Assembly: GCA_910577565.1 (NCBI GenBank)
Contig: CAJTNJ010000008.1
Coordinates: 1 to 64,000, forward strand
Reading direction: 5' to 3'
Length of the DNA: 64,000 nt
Origin: an uncultured Oscillospiraceae bacterium
GTDB taxonomy: Bacteria; Bacillota; Clostridia; Oscillospirales; Ruminococcaceae
Part shown: positions 43,956 to 53,022 of the stretch, in pieces
How the letters are laid out: every line of letters begins with the position of its first letter
Numbering within the stretch: position 1 is the first letter of the stretch
Program-made: the position numbers and the translations under genes
Notes under the pieces: generated by a model
What the model was told of the DNA's origin: nothing
Database searches by the model: none
Seen by the model: the letters and a program-made list of their open reading frames with translations, nothing else

Positions 43956-45212
43956 TTGAAAAAACTAGTTGTAAATGGTGGAAGAAAACTTTGCGGTGAA
44001 TGTGTTGTACAGGGAGCTAAAAACTCTAGTTTACCGATTATAGGTGCAACAATGCTAACAAACGGTGAGAATATATTACATAAGTGCCCTATATTAGAAG
44101 ATACAATTACGGCTTGTGAGATCTTGACATCACTTGGCTGCAAAACAACTTGGCAAGATGATTCGCTTATAATAGATTCTGATGGGCTTTGCAATGCTCA
44201 AATATCCAAGTGCCTAATGAACAAGATAAGATCATCTATAATATTTTTAGGAGCAATTCTTGCACGCTGTAAAGAAGCAACCGTATACTTCCCTGGGGGA
44301 TGTGATATAGGTAGCAGACCTATAGATTTGCACTTGTCTGCTTTTAGAAAAATGGGAGTTAATATAACTGAGTGTGGAGGTAAATTGCAGTGTAAAGTCA
44401 TGGGCTCAAAGATATATGGCGCTGAAATATTTTTGTCATTTCCGAGTGTTGGTGCAACTGAGAATATATTGCTTGCAGCAGTTACTGCAGAAGGAGAAAC
44501 AATAATTCACAATGCGGCAGTTGAGCCTGAGATAGAGGACCTTTGTAATTATTTAAACAAATGTGGTGCAAAAATTTTTGGTGGCGGAACACAAGTAATA
44601 AAAATAGAAGGTGTTGAAAGTCTTACGGCTTGTGAATATAGCATAATGCCTGATAGAATTGTTGCCACAACACTGCTTTGTGGTTTAGCTGCAAGCGGAG
44701 GAGAAATTTTTTTGCGCGATGCAAACCCAAAAGATCTAAGTGCCGTTATTACAGTTTTGGAGGAGATGGGATGTAATATCCGTACATATGGCGACAACAT
44801 ATTTTGCCAAGTTAAAAAACAGCTTTTGGCTCCGCCGCCAATCAGGACTATGCCTCATCCAGGTTTTCCAACCGACGCACAACCGATAATGATGGCGTTG
44901 TGTTGTATTGCAAGAGGAACGAGCATATTTGTTGAAACTATATTTGAAAATAGATTTAGGCATGTTTTTGAACTTAATAAGTTTGGCGCATCAATTAGAG
45001 TTGAGGACAGAGTTGCAGTGGTAGAAGGGGTTGCCAAACTAAATGGAGCATGTGTGTCTGCGACCGATCTAAGAGGAGGTGCTGCACTTGTTGTGGCAGC
45101 GCTTTCAGCGGATGGAAAATCAGAAATTTCTGAAGTTAGATATATAGACAGAGGGTATGCAAAAATAGAAGAGCAATTTTCTAAATTAGGTGGTTCTGTT
45201 TTAAGAGTATAA
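43956..45212 (+). CDS. murA: UDP-N-acetylglucosamine 1-carboxyvinyltransferase
   Basis: 418 residues from TTG 43956, with AGGGGTG upstream. First committed step of peptidoglycan synthesis: enolpyruvyl transfer from PEP to UDP-GlcNAc. Motifs: GGRKLCGECVVQGAKNSSLP, the active-site Cys loop YFPGGCDIGSRPIDLHL, FPSVGATENI, and HPGFPTDAQPIMMALCCIA. The Cys present predicts fosfomycin-sensitive chemistry. ftsQ follows. Confidence 0.95.
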   Translation: MKKLVVNGGRKLCGECVVQGAKNSSLPIIGATMLTNGENILHKCPILEDTITACEILTSLGCKTTWQDDSLIIDSDGLCNAQISKCLMNKIRSSIIFLGAILARCKEATVYFPGGCDIGSRPIDLHLSAFRKMGVNITECGGKLQCKVMGSKIYGAEIFLSFPSVGATENILLAAVTAEGETIIHNAAVEPEIEDLCNYLNKCGAKIFGGGTQVIKIEGVESLTACEYSIMPDRIVATTLLCGLAASGGEIFLRDANPKDLSAVITVLEEMGCNIRTYGDNIFCQVKKQLLAPPPIRTMPHPGFPTDAQPIMMALCCIARGTSIFVETIFENRFRHVFELNKFGASIRVEDRVAVVEGVAKLNGACVSATDLRGGAALVVAALSADGKSEISEVRYIDRGYAKIEEQFSKLGGSVLRV

Positions 45213-45247
45213 ATTTGGAAGTAAAAAAGTCCTTGGTGGAGGAAACA

Positions 45248-46048
45248 ATGAAAAAAGTAAAAAACTATAAAAGAAGCTCAAAAGCAAGAGAAGATGCAAA
45301 ACAAAAAAATCAACAAATGCGTAGGCGACGCAAAAAAAGAAAATATATGTTATATTATATTTTGATATTGATCATAATATTAACAACGACCATATCACTT
45401 TCCTTAACTGTATTTTTTAACATAGAAAATATCGAAGTCAAAAATCCATATCCATACACGGCAGATGAGATAATTAGTGCTTCTGGATTAGAATTAGGGG
45501 ATAATTTAATAAGAACAAGACTTGGAGAAATTGAAAAGAAAATTTTAAAAAATTGCATAAATTTAGACGAAGTTCATGCAAACAGGAAGTTTCCGAATAC
45601 TTTGTCAATTACATGTGTGATAGCAACCATTAAATATTGCTGCCAAAAACCGGATGGCTCTTATATATACATATCAAATAGCGGAAGAGTTATCGATATC
45701 GATCAAGCAGAAGCTTTTGATGGCGTTTTGATTATATCTTATGACCAGCTTGGTGACTATAAAAAAGGAGATTATTTACAATTTAGCAAAGATGAAAAAC
45801 AAAAAATTGATTCTATAATTAGTGGTATAGAAAACGCTCAACTTAAAGATATTACAAAGATTTCGATAACCAAAGACAAGATAGAGATAACTTACCAAAA
45901 CAGGATTTTAATAGAGATTAATAATATGTCAAAAATTGAATATATACTAATGGCATCAGCTAAGATTATAGATGAATATATTGGCGTAAATGAAAGTGGG
46001 AAAATATTATTTGATGAGGTCAATCAGTCTATTCATTTTCTGCCTTAG
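45248..46048 (+). CDS. ftsQ: Cell division protein FtsQ/DivIB
   Basis: 266 residues from ATG 45248 with GGTGGAGGAAAC upstream. A basic cytoplasmic start (KNYKRSSKAREDAKQKNQQM), one membrane segment (about 35-55, YYILILIIILTTTISLSLTVF), then a POTRA domain (NIEVKNPYPYTADEIISASG, LDEVHANRKFPNTLSITC) and the FtsQ domain. It links FtsL/DivIC with other divisome parts. Last gene of the cluster; ftsA and ftsZ do not follow in this window, a GLUG gene does. Confidence 0.88.
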   Translation: MKKVKNYKRSSKAREDAKQKNQQMRRRRKKRKYMLYYILILIIILTTTISLSLTVFFNIENIEVKNPYPYTADEIISASGLELGDNLIRTRLGEIEKKILKNCINLDEVHANRKFPNTLSITCVIATIKYCCQKPDGSYIYISNSGRVIDIDQAEAFDGVLIISYDQLGDYKKGDYLQFSKDEKQKIDSIISGIENAQLKDITKISITKDKIEITYQNRILIEINNMSKIEYILMASAKIIDEYIGVNESGKILFDEVNQSIHFLP

Positions 46049-46072
46049 CATAATGTGATTTTATGCTGTTTT
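46047..46072 (+). terminator. Terminator at the end of the dcw cluster
   Basis: AGCATAA (46047-46053) pairs with TTATGCT (46061-46067) followed by GTTTT; it overlaps the ftsQ stop codon. Confidence 0.6.
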
Positions 46073-46165
46073 AAGTAATTGCTTATTGATTGTTTGAAAA
46101 AGGGTATATTAACAATATAGAATATAATATGATTTAAACTATGATAATATAATAAAAATTACAAT

Positions 46166-46212
46166 TTGTTTACATATATAATGTTGATTTATTAATGAGT
46201 ATATAGTATTAT
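46166..46212 (+). promoter_or_regulatory. Promoter with TTGTTTACAT box, GLUG gene at 46255
   Basis: TTGTTTACAT (46166-46175), 8 bases, TTGATT (46184-46189), 17 bases, TATTAT (46207-46212). Box, gap, spacer and -10 are the same as before 464. Confidence 0.7.
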
Positions 46213-46254
46213 AAATAAATATTACTTTATAAAATCAAAGGAGATGTTTACAAA

Positions 46255-47307
46255 ATGAAAACTAAGAAATTATTATCAATTATTTTAACCATATTTGTAG
46301 TAAATTTAAGCTTTATTTCAGCGCTTTCAGTAAGTGCGCAAACTACAGAAGGGTATTTTAATAAAGGTGTTCAAGTAGTTTCAGAATTAAAAGATATTGT
46401 TCAAACTGATGAAAAGCAGACCAATGAATTTATAATAAAAAATAAAGAAGATTTTTCTAAGTTTATGATTACATCTGAATATTGGGAAAATGATTACAAA
46501 GTTACATTAGCTTGCGATATAGATATGCAAGGCGAGGTGTTTAATTCGATAGAAACATTTAATGGACAATTTGATGGAGTTGGGCACACTGTAAGTAATA
46601 TTTCATTTAAATGTTTTGTTGAAAATAATCATGGAACAATATCAGATGTTAAATTTAATGGTGGAAATTTAATTAATGGTAGTGAATGTGGATTTGTTTT
46701 TAATAATGAAGAAGATGGATTAATAGTTTGTTGCTCAGTTGATAATATGAACAGTGAAGGCGCAAACATTAAGTCAGGATTTGTTTGCATAAATAGAGGA
46801 AAAATAACAAATAGCAAAACAACATTTTCATTTAAAAATATATATGATGGATTGGGTGGATTTGTTGATGAAAATTATGGTACTATAGAAGAATGTGTTG
46901 CAACAGGAAATGTCATTGGATTTATTGATATAGGTGGATTTGTAGGATATAACGGTGGAATAATAAATAATTGTATTGCAACAGGAAATGTAACTGGTAA
47001 TCAATATATAGGTGGATTTGTAGGATATAACGGTGGAACAATAAATAATTGTATTGCAGCAGGAAATGTAACTGGTAATCAATATATAGGTGGATTTGTA
47101 GGACAAAATTATGGTGGAACAATAACAGGATGTATAGTAACGGGAAATGCAATAGGAGGAGAAGCAGGAGGTTTTGTAGGAGAGAACGTACAAGGCACAA
47201 TAACTAATTGCATAGCAAAAGGTGACGTAAATGGTGAGAAGATAAGTTTGGAAAGATTTGTAGGAAGTAATAATTATGGAAAAATAGAAGATTGCAAAGT
47301 AGGGTAA
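46255..47307 (+). CDS. Secreted GLUG-repeat protein, short form
   Basis: 350 residues after AAAGGAGATG. Signal peptide (MKTKKLLSIILTIFVVNLSFISALSVSA), the family head (NKEDFSKFM, DMQGEVFNSIETFNGQFDGVGH), and about six GLUG units (IGGFVGYNGG, CIATGNVTGNQY). It has fewer cysteines than the 0-4.5 kb members and only half their length. Two consecutive 26-residue units are nearly identical at DNA level (46930-47085). It is closest in build to the broken copy at 26953. It has its own promoter and terminator, so it is a self-contained cassette between ftsQ and the helicase gene. Confidence 0.88.
   Translation: MKTKKLLSIILTIFVVNLSFISALSVSAQTTEGYFNKGVQVVSELKDIVQTDEKQTNEFIIKNKEDFSKFMITSEYWENDYKVTLACDIDMQGEVFNSIETFNGQFDGVGHTVSNISFKCFVENNHGTISDVKFNGGNLINGSECGFVFNNEEDGLIVCCSVDNMNSEGANIKSGFVCINRGKITNSKTTFSFKNIYDGLGGFVDENYGTIEECVATGNVIGFIDIGGFVGYNGGIINNCIATGNVTGNQYIGGFVGYNGGTINNCIAAGNVTGNQYIGGFVGQNYGGTITGCIVTGNAIGGEAGGFVGENVQGTITNCIAKGDVNGEKISLERFVGSNNYGKIEDCKVG
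46930..47085 (+). repeat. 78-bp tandem repeat, two units, inside the GLUG gene
   Basis: Units begin at 46930 and 47008 and differ at only two bases that I can see (ATA/ACA and ACA/GCA). Each codes for 26 residues starting IGGFVGYNGG. A third, diverged unit begins at 47086. Confidence 0.9.
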
Positions 47308-47333
47308 TATATTAACTTCATAAGACGTTATAA

Positions 47334-47376
47334 AATAATAAAGATGTTGTAAAATGGCAACATCTTTATTATTTAT
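47334..47376 (+). terminator. Perfect 16-bp terminator after the short GLUG gene
   Basis: AATAATAAAGATGTTG (47334-47349) and CAACATCTTTATTATT (47358-47373) are exact complements around TAAAATGG. Confidence 0.85.
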
Positions 47377-47511
47377 TAGGTTATGCGTGCTTTCTGTAAA
47401 TTTGATATAGTTATACATAATTAATAATAAATTCTTTGATGTATATTACAAAAGTTTTTATTAAAGTAATTCAATTTTTATAAAATGGATATGATTTGCA
47501 ACAAAATTGCC

Positions 47512-47540
47512 TTGTTTTTGACTTAAGAATAGGTTATAAT
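47512..47540 (+). promoter_or_regulatory. Promoter of the DEAD-box helicase gene
   Basis: TTGTTT (47512-47517), 17-base spacer, TATAAT (47535-47540). A long 5' leader of about 75 bases follows, as is common for cold-shock helicase genes. Confidence 0.55.
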
Positions 47541-47622
47541 TTTAAAGATAAATCAATCTGTTTTAAAGCATATTAATTATTATTATAATTTAATTTGAAT
47601 ATTTTAGGGAGAATATTTATAT

Positions 47623-49104
47623 ATGAATTTTGAAGAATTAAATCTTAGACCTTCCATCTTGCGCGCTTTGAAAGATTTAGGATATAAAAACCCGTCACCT
47701 GTGCAAGAAAAAGCAATCCCCGTTGTGTTAAGAGGTCGTGATTTGATAGGATGTGCTCAAACCGGAACCGGCAAGACTTGCGCATTTGCTGTTCCAATAA
47801 TACAAAATCTACTAAACGGCGCAGATGGTTTAGATAAATCCAGAGTTATAAGAGCGCTTGTGCTTACACCAACTAGGGAACTTGCCTTACAAATCTTTAA
47901 TAACTTTAGATCTTATGCGAAATATAATAGAATTCGCAGCTGTGTAGTTTTTGGCGGAGTAGGCTATAAACCTCAAATAGTGGCACTGGGCAGAGGAACA
48001 GATGTTTTAATAGCAACACCTGGAAGACTGAACGATTTGGTTAAAAAAGGCTATGTTGATTTGTCTAAAATAAAGATATTTGTTTTGGATGAAGCTGACA
48101 GAATGCTTGACATGGGATTCATTAATGATGTAAAACACGCAATAAAGTTGATGCCAAAAAATAGACAAACTTTGCTTTTTTCGGCAACGATGCCTAAAAG
48201 CATTTTAAGTCTTGCAAATTTTATTCTTAAAAACCCCGTAAAAATAGTTGTGTCTCCTCCTTCAACAACTGTTGAATCAATTGATCAGTGCATATGTATG
48301 GTGGAAAAACAATTTAAAACCAAATTGCTTATTGATTTATTAAAAAGCTTTTGTGTTAAATCAACATTAGTGTTTACAAAAACAAAAGCTGAAGCTGATT
48401 TAATTGCAAAAGAACTGTCATTTGAAAAAATAAGTGCAAAATCCATTCATGGTGACAAAACTCAATGGGAAAGGCAAAGTGTTTTAAATGGGTTTAAAAA
48501 TGGTGATATAAGAGTGTTGGTAGCTACTGACATAGCAGCGCGTGGCATAGACATCGATGATATATCTTGTGTTATAAATTACGATTTGCCTGAAAATGCA
48601 CAAACTTACGTTCACAGAATTGGAAGGACTGGAAGGGCAGGTAAAAACGGAAAAGCAATATCGTTTTGCGAGACAATTGAGATACCTCTTTTAAGAGATA
48701 TTGAAAAAGCTATTAAAAAAAGAATAAAAACATTTTCTACAAAATATTATATAAAAAGATCTTCTGCTGGAGTAAGTAGAGGATTAAAGCAGGTTTCTGA
48801 TTTAAATAAAAAATTGGGGTTAAACGCTAAAACAAGTAATTATAAAACATATGACGGGAAAAAACAAAATTTTTTAAATAAGTTAAATAATTACAATAGC
48901 TATAATTCAATTTCAGGTAGATTTTCAGCAAACACTAAAAAAGCAAAATCTTTTGAAGATTGGGTGAATAACAATCGAGGCGGTGTTATGCAAAAAAGAG
49001 ACGATAATATGGCAAACAAAAGTACTATAAAAAGAAACAATAGTAATCATCAAAAAGATCAAATTTTTGATTTTGCTCGAAGAAGAACTAATAATGCAAA
49101 TTAA
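47623..49104 (+). CDS. DEAD-box ATP-dependent RNA helicase
   Basis: 493 residues. Q motif (FEELNLRPSILRALKDLGYKNPSPVQ), Walker A AQTGTGKT, PTRELALQ, DEAD in FVLDEADRMLDMGF, SAT in LLFSATMPKS, and HRIGRTGRAGKNG are all present, so the helicase core (about 1-370) is complete. The tail is rich in Lys, Asn and Ser, likely for RNA binding, as in RhlE/CshA-like enzymes. It unwinds RNA in ribosome assembly or decay, often at low temperature. Confidence 0.93.
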   Translation: MNFEELNLRPSILRALKDLGYKNPSPVQEKAIPVVLRGRDLIGCAQTGTGKTCAFAVPIIQNLLNGADGLDKSRVIRALVLTPTRELALQIFNNFRSYAKYNRIRSCVVFGGVGYKPQIVALGRGTDVLIATPGRLNDLVKKGYVDLSKIKIFVLDEADRMLDMGFINDVKHAIKLMPKNRQTLLFSATMPKSILSLANFILKNPVKIVVSPPSTTVESIDQCICMVEKQFKTKLLIDLLKSFCVKSTLVFTKTKAEADLIAKELSFEKISAKSIHGDKTQWERQSVLNGFKNGDIRVLVATDIAARGIDIDDISCVINYDLPENAQTYVHRIGRTGRAGKNGKAISFCETIEIPLLRDIEKAIKKRIKTFSTKYYIKRSSAGVSRGLKQVSDLNKKLGLNAKTSNYKTYDGKKQNFLNKLNNYNSYNSISGRFSANTKKAKSFEDWVNNNRGGVMQKRDDNMANKSTIKRNNSNHQKDQIFDFARRRTNNAN

Positions 49105-49110
49105 AAATAG

Positions 49111-49527
49111 TTATTTTTTGTCAAGCGCATTATACATAAGGTTATATATATCGGGTGCATGTTTTTTAACATTTATAGGTTTAAAGGTTTTTCCGTCTAC
49201 CCAGGCATGCATTGAATAGCCTTTTGTTATAAGAGAGTTTTCTTTATATATGTTGTATTCAAAGCATATTTTTGCAGCAGTTAATTTTGTCATACTGGTT
49301 ACAATTAAAAGCTCGTCCATATAGTCTGAGGTACCATAATAATGACAGCTCAAATCCACAACCGGCATCATTATTCCTCTTTTTTCAATTTCAGAATATG
49401 AAAGTCCACTGGATTTAACCCACATGCTTCTTGCTTCTTCGAACCATATAAAATAAACGCTATGGTGTGTTATGCCCATGCGATCAGTTTCTGCATATCT
49501 CACAGTTACTTTTGATTGATATGACAT
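49111..49527 (-). CDS. Acyl-CoA thioesterase, YbgC/FadM (hotdog) family
   Basis: 138 residues. The motif YAETDRMGITHHSVYFIWFEEARSMW with the catalytic Asp is the hallmark of the YbgC/4-hydroxybenzoyl-CoA thioesterase family; a single hotdog fold is the usual full length. It hydrolyses acyl-CoA thioesters; the acyl group is not known. It is convergent with the helicase gene, 6 bases apart. AGAGGG lies before the ATG on the minus strand. Confidence 0.9.
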   Translation of the reverse strand: MSYQSKVTVRYAETDRMGITHHSVYFIWFEEARSMWVKSSGLSYSEIEKRGIMMPVVDLSCHYYGTSDYMDELLIVTSMTKLTAAKICFEYNIYKENSLITKGYSMHAWVDGKTFKPINVKKHAPDIYNLMYNALDKK

Positions 49528-49859
49528 TTAATATCCCTCTTTTTGATAAATTTTTTATTATGTGGTTTTTATTATAACACAATAAAAATTATTGTCTAGT
49601 TGATTTTTAATATATAATTCCCCTTAAATAAAAGAAAAATCGTATATTTTTTATTAACAAATCAAACTGACTATAGTTATAGCAAAAAAGTGAAAAAACT
49701 ATCTTTGTAAAAATATTTGTTTTAAGCAGATTTTTATTTATAATATCTTAAAATTTTTCTTATATACTATTTTAATATAGAATTAAACTTAAGATAAAAT
49801 TTTTATATAATTTATATGCAAATATTTTTATTATTTTATATTTGAAAGGAATTTGTTCA
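49528..49859. other. Divergent intergenic region thioesterase / uppP
   Basis: A+T-rich, no frame. Promoters for both flanking genes should be here, but only loose -10-like runs are visible. Confidence 0.35.
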
Positions 49860-50732
49860 ATGGATGTTGTTGAATTAATAAAGTCGTTTATCCTTGGAAT
49901 CATTCAGGGTATAACCGAATGGCTCCCAATAAGCAGTACAGGTCATATGATATTGTTTAATTCTTTTTTGCCACTTGATTCATCAAGATATTCAGGTGGT
50001 GTAGAATTTATTGAATTATTTATGACAGTAATTCAGTTTGGTTCAATCTTAGCTGTTATATTACTTTTTTGGGGGAAGTTAAATCCTTTCTCTAAATCAA
50101 AAAGTTCATTAGAAAGGCGTGATACATTTGCTTTGTGGATTAAAGTTTTAATAGGTTCTATACCCGCAGCGATAATCGGTTTGGTTTTTAAAAATCAAAT
50201 TCATAAATATCTTTATAATGGGCTAATAGTCGCATTTATGCTAATTTTATATGGCATATTTTTCATATTGGTTGAAAACCGAAATAGCTGCATAAAACCT
50301 AGAATTTCCATGCTTAATAAACTGGATTATAAAACAGCTTTTTTGATTGGCATATTTCAGGCACTTGCACTAGTACCCGGAACATCGCGTTCTGGTGCCA
50401 CTATTTTGGGCGCACTATTGATTGGATGTTCAAGATATATAGGAGCAGAGTTTTCATTTTTCCTTGCAATACCGACAATGCTTGGCGCAAGTGTATTAGA
50501 AATATGTTCATATTTTAAACATTACGGTGTTGGATTCTCTCATAATGAATGGGGAGTTCTTTTAATAGGGTTTGTAGTTGCATTTATAGTTTCAATTTTT
50601 GCAATATCACTGCTTATGAAATTTATAAAATCACACAGCTTTAAATCGTTTGCATGGTATAGAATTTTGATTGGTATAATTGTAGTAATAATGTTCATGA
50701 CCGGATTTCTCAATATGTCTGCGACAATATAA
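49860..50732 (+). CDS. uppP: Undecaprenyl-diphosphatase
   Basis: 290 residues from ATG 49860, with GAAAGGA upstream. Integral membrane enzyme that removes phosphate from undecaprenyl diphosphate to recycle the lipid carrier of wall and polysaccharide synthesis; it also gives bacitracin tolerance (BacA). Motifs: GIIQGITEWLPISSTGH at the start and ALVPGTSRSGATILGALL in the middle. About eight membrane segments. Fits with the mur and polysaccharide genes of the window. Confidence 0.95.
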   Translation: MDVVELIKSFILGIIQGITEWLPISSTGHMILFNSFLPLDSSRYSGGVEFIELFMTVIQFGSILAVILLFWGKLNPFSKSKSSLERRDTFALWIKVLIGSIPAAIIGLVFKNQIHKYLYNGLIVAFMLILYGIFFILVENRNSCIKPRISMLNKLDYKTAFLIGIFQALALVPGTSRSGATILGALLIGCSRYIGAEFSFFLAIPTMLGASVLEICSYFKHYGVGFSHNEWGVLLIGFVVAFIVSIFAISLLMKFIKSHSFKSFAWYRILIGIIVVIMFMTGFLNMSATI

Positions 50733-50880
50733 TTTTTTATTTATTAAAGTGTAATAAAAAAGCATATAAGTTGATTTGTGCAATGTATAATTCTATATTG
50801 TTCCTACATAGTGAAATGATAAGTAGTGCGATAGAGTCAATTTGTAAATAAGCTAAGTGATTAATTTGATATATTTTACT

Positions 50881-51049
50881 ATGGCAATACCGCACAGAAC
50901 AAAGGTAAAACATGTGTTCGGGGTAGTTAAAAGTTTTTCAAATGTCGAAAAACGCGATAACGAGGGAATGAAAAACAGGCAAAAAAATGAATATGATGTT
51001 TGCGTTGGCAAACCTTTATATGGCTGACAAAAAAACTAAGTTGGCTTAA
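50881..51049 (+). pseudogene. IS5-family transposase remnant (C-terminal end)
   Basis: The frame from 50881 reads MAIPHRTKVKHVFGVVKSF, and after a slip in the A-run near 50982 the next frame continues MNMMFALANLYMADKKTKLA to a TAA at 51047. VEHVFGVIK...LANLYMA is the C-terminus of IS5-type DDE transposases. The rest of the element is missing. A terminator-like hairpin lies at 51083. Confidence 0.7.
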
Positions 51050-51082
51050 ATGAATTTGCAATTATGACATAATTGCAATGAA

Positions 51083-51111
51083 GCGCCCAGGGGAAATCTG
51101 GGTGTTTTTCT
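51083..51111 (+). terminator. Terminator after the IS5 remnant
   Basis: GCGCCCAG (51083-51090) pairs with CTGGGTGT (51098-51105), followed by TTTTC. Confidence 0.65.
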
Positions 51112-51274
51112 TTTGCGATATTTTATCAACCGTTTTTGGCTATTATGAGGCGTTGCTTTAAGAAATTAAATTTGTTAATTAAAACAAAATATAAATAGTT
51201 TAACAAATTTGTAATTATAGGGAAAATATTTTTGTAATGTAAGTAGAAATTAAACAGGGAGTGCCCTAAATATA

Positions 51275-51303
51275 TTGACTAGTGGATTATAACGTGATAT
51301 AAT
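51275..51303 (+). promoter_or_regulatory. Promoter of tRNA-Leu
   Basis: TTGACT (51275-51280), 17-base spacer, TATAAT (51298-51303), 23 bases before the tRNA. Confidence 0.8.
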
Positions 51304-51326
51304 AAATTTTATAGTATATTATAATA

Positions 51327-51408
51327 GCGGGTGTGGCGGAATGGCAGACGCGCTGGTCTTAGGAGCCAGTACCTCGGTGTAAGGGTTCAAGTCCCTTCGC
51401 CCGCACCA
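51327..51408 (+). tRNA. tRNA-Leu (anticodon TAG)
   Basis: Acceptor GCGGGTG pairs with CGCCCGC, CCA is encoded, the anticodon stem CTGGT/GCCAG closes the loop CTTAGGA (anticodon TAG, Leu CUA), and GGGTTCAAGTCCC forms the T arm. A variable arm is short, as in this leucine tRNA type. Confidence 0.95.
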
Positions 51409-51514
51409 TCTAAGTACTACAATTTATAAAAAAGAAAGCCTTTATGTACAAGTGAAAAGTACCAAATTGTGCGGACAGTATAAAAAATACCTTTATAGTA
51501 GAAGATATTAAATT

Positions 51515-52128
51515 TTAAGTAACAAACTGACTTTGAAATTCCATCGGGGTTAGCTTTAATTTTAGCTGCATTCTTTCGTTGTTGTAAAAATAGATGTATC
51601 CGTCTATGAAAAGGCAAGCGTCCTCATAAGTTTTAAGTTTGGCTCGATAAATATACTCTGTTTTTATATTCGGCTAATGCATTGTCATACGGATTTCCGC
51701 GTCTTGACCATTGATGTTGTTATGTTGTATTTTAAGTCAGCTTAAAATACGGATGCGATGTATATTGAAAGCCTTGGTCACTGTGGAGCTGCAGCTCTGC
51801 GGTGACCTTCTCTTTTTTCTTATCTGCCTTGATTGTTCTTAAAACCCAGATTGACACTTTGCTCGGTTCTGGTCTTGTAAGCAACAATGCTGTGTCGAAC
51901 AAATCTCCAATAATCGATAGATACAGCATTTCTGCATACTGCGCAGTATTGTTTTGGGATTGTAATGTATCCTGTTTCTTTCAAGCCAAATATGCACTCT
52001 GCGGTAGCCTTAGGTTTTTCCGCACTCCTTTTACATAACCGTAATACCCACTCCTTGTTATTTTGAAGAATCTGCACAATTTCCAATCTTTTAATATATC
52101 TTTCTTTACTTGCCAGCCCATATTGCAA
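51515..52128 (-). pseudogene. IS3 OrfB (integrase-like transposase) remnant
   Basis: In several frames the minus strand reads YGLASKERYIKRLE, then YLSIIGDLFDTALL / SIVAYKTRTEQSVNL, then HSDQGFQYTSHPYFKLT (second catalytic Asp), RRGNPYDNALAEY (catalytic Glu) and FYNNERMQLKLKLTPMEFQ near the end. These are standard IS3 OrfB blocks. The middle is shortened and there are at least three frame changes. Confidence 0.75.
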
Positions 52129-52146
52129 ATAAGTAACCTTACTTAA

Positions 52147-52368
52147 TTATTGTATGGATGGAGGTAATACTACTTCGCCTTTTAGGTGTCTGCCATTTGA
52201 TTTAATTGTTATTCCAGCTGCAAGTTTTCTATGATTAGTGTTGTACCTTGTGATGATATTCTTTAGTTGTTTGAGTTCAAACCCCATTTTTTGGCATATT
52301 TCTCTATTGCTTTTTAGCTTCAATATCTCTTTTTTATACTCTTTTATGTGCCTGTAACTTCTTGACAT
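52147..52368 (-). pseudogene. IS3 OrfA remnant (truncated helix-turn-helix protein)
   Basis: 73 residues from ATG 52368 after GGAGG (minus strand): MSRSYRHIKEYKKEILKLKS, then ICQKMGFELKQLKNIITRYN and RKLAAGI. This is the front of the OrfA found in clostridial IS3 elements, which bind the IS ends. It stops early at PPSIQ, before the usual coiled-coil part, so it is judged non-functional. Confidence 0.7.
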
Positions 52369-52710
52369 AACAATTCCTCCCACAGTAGTTTTTTCATTCT
52401 ACCATAGGAGGTCTCTTTTTTTCTATTGTTCGTTTTTAATGGTCTTGTGTATAATATATCTGTTTTTTGTTTTTGTAATTATGTTACATTCAGCAGATAT
52501 TTTTCACAAAAACTTAAAATTTCAGACCACTTAATACTTATTGTAAATAATATTAATCAATTTGGTTTATTAAGATCTTGTTTCCTTACTTTATTTAATC
52601 CATCTATTTTTAAATACTAATAAAATTAATGAAAAACAAAGTCATATCCTTATATTACGACTTCGAAAGTTTAAATCACAAAAAATCGCACCACATATAA
52701 GAATTTTTTC

Positions 52711-52805
52711 TGGCGGAGATGGAGAGATTCGAACTCTCGCGCCAGGGGATTCCTGACCTACTGCATTTCGAGTGCAGACCCTTCAACCACTTGGGTACAT
52801 CTCCA
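52711..52805 (-). tRNA. tRNA-Ser (anticodon CGA)
   Basis: On the minus strand GGAGATG pairs with CATCTCC, CCA is encoded, the anticodon stem CTGCA/TGCAG closes CTCGAAA (anticodon CGA, Ser UCG), a long variable arm is present and GAGTTCGAATCTC forms the T arm. Confidence 0.95.
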
Positions 52806-53022
52806 AACATACATTTTATTATAACAAAATAAGTAATATTCAAATTGAATTTTACAATGATAATATCAATTTGATTTTGTCTTTTTTTGCATATTTCTAA
52901 CTAACATATAATGTGTAGTTTATCATATCAGTCCATATTAAAGTTTAGCGCAAAATTAATATAATTTACAAAGAATGCAAATATCTAAAAAATGTAACGG
53001 CTTACTGTTTAAAATAAAAATA

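Larger units (their letters stand above)
51471..52432 (-). mobile_element. Degenerate IS3-family insertion sequence
   Basis: About 960 bases with an OrfA remnant (52147-52368) and an OrfB remnant (51515-52128) on the minus strand. The ends look like diverged inverted repeats: TGCGGACAGTATAAAAAA at about 51471-51490 and, in reverse, CGAACAATAGAAAAAAA near 52432. Frameshifts and deletions show that it no longer moves. It lies 62 bases after tRNA-Leu. Confidence 0.75.

Noticed and set aside
46828..47418. Long minus-strand frame of 196 codons opposite the short GLUG gene
   Set aside because: It is the antisense of the GLUG repeats; the repeat structure keeps the opposite frame open, and there is no start signal.
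52426..52620. 64-codon plus-strand frame beside the IS3 remnant
   Set aside because: No ribosome binding site and no family features; starts in the IS end.
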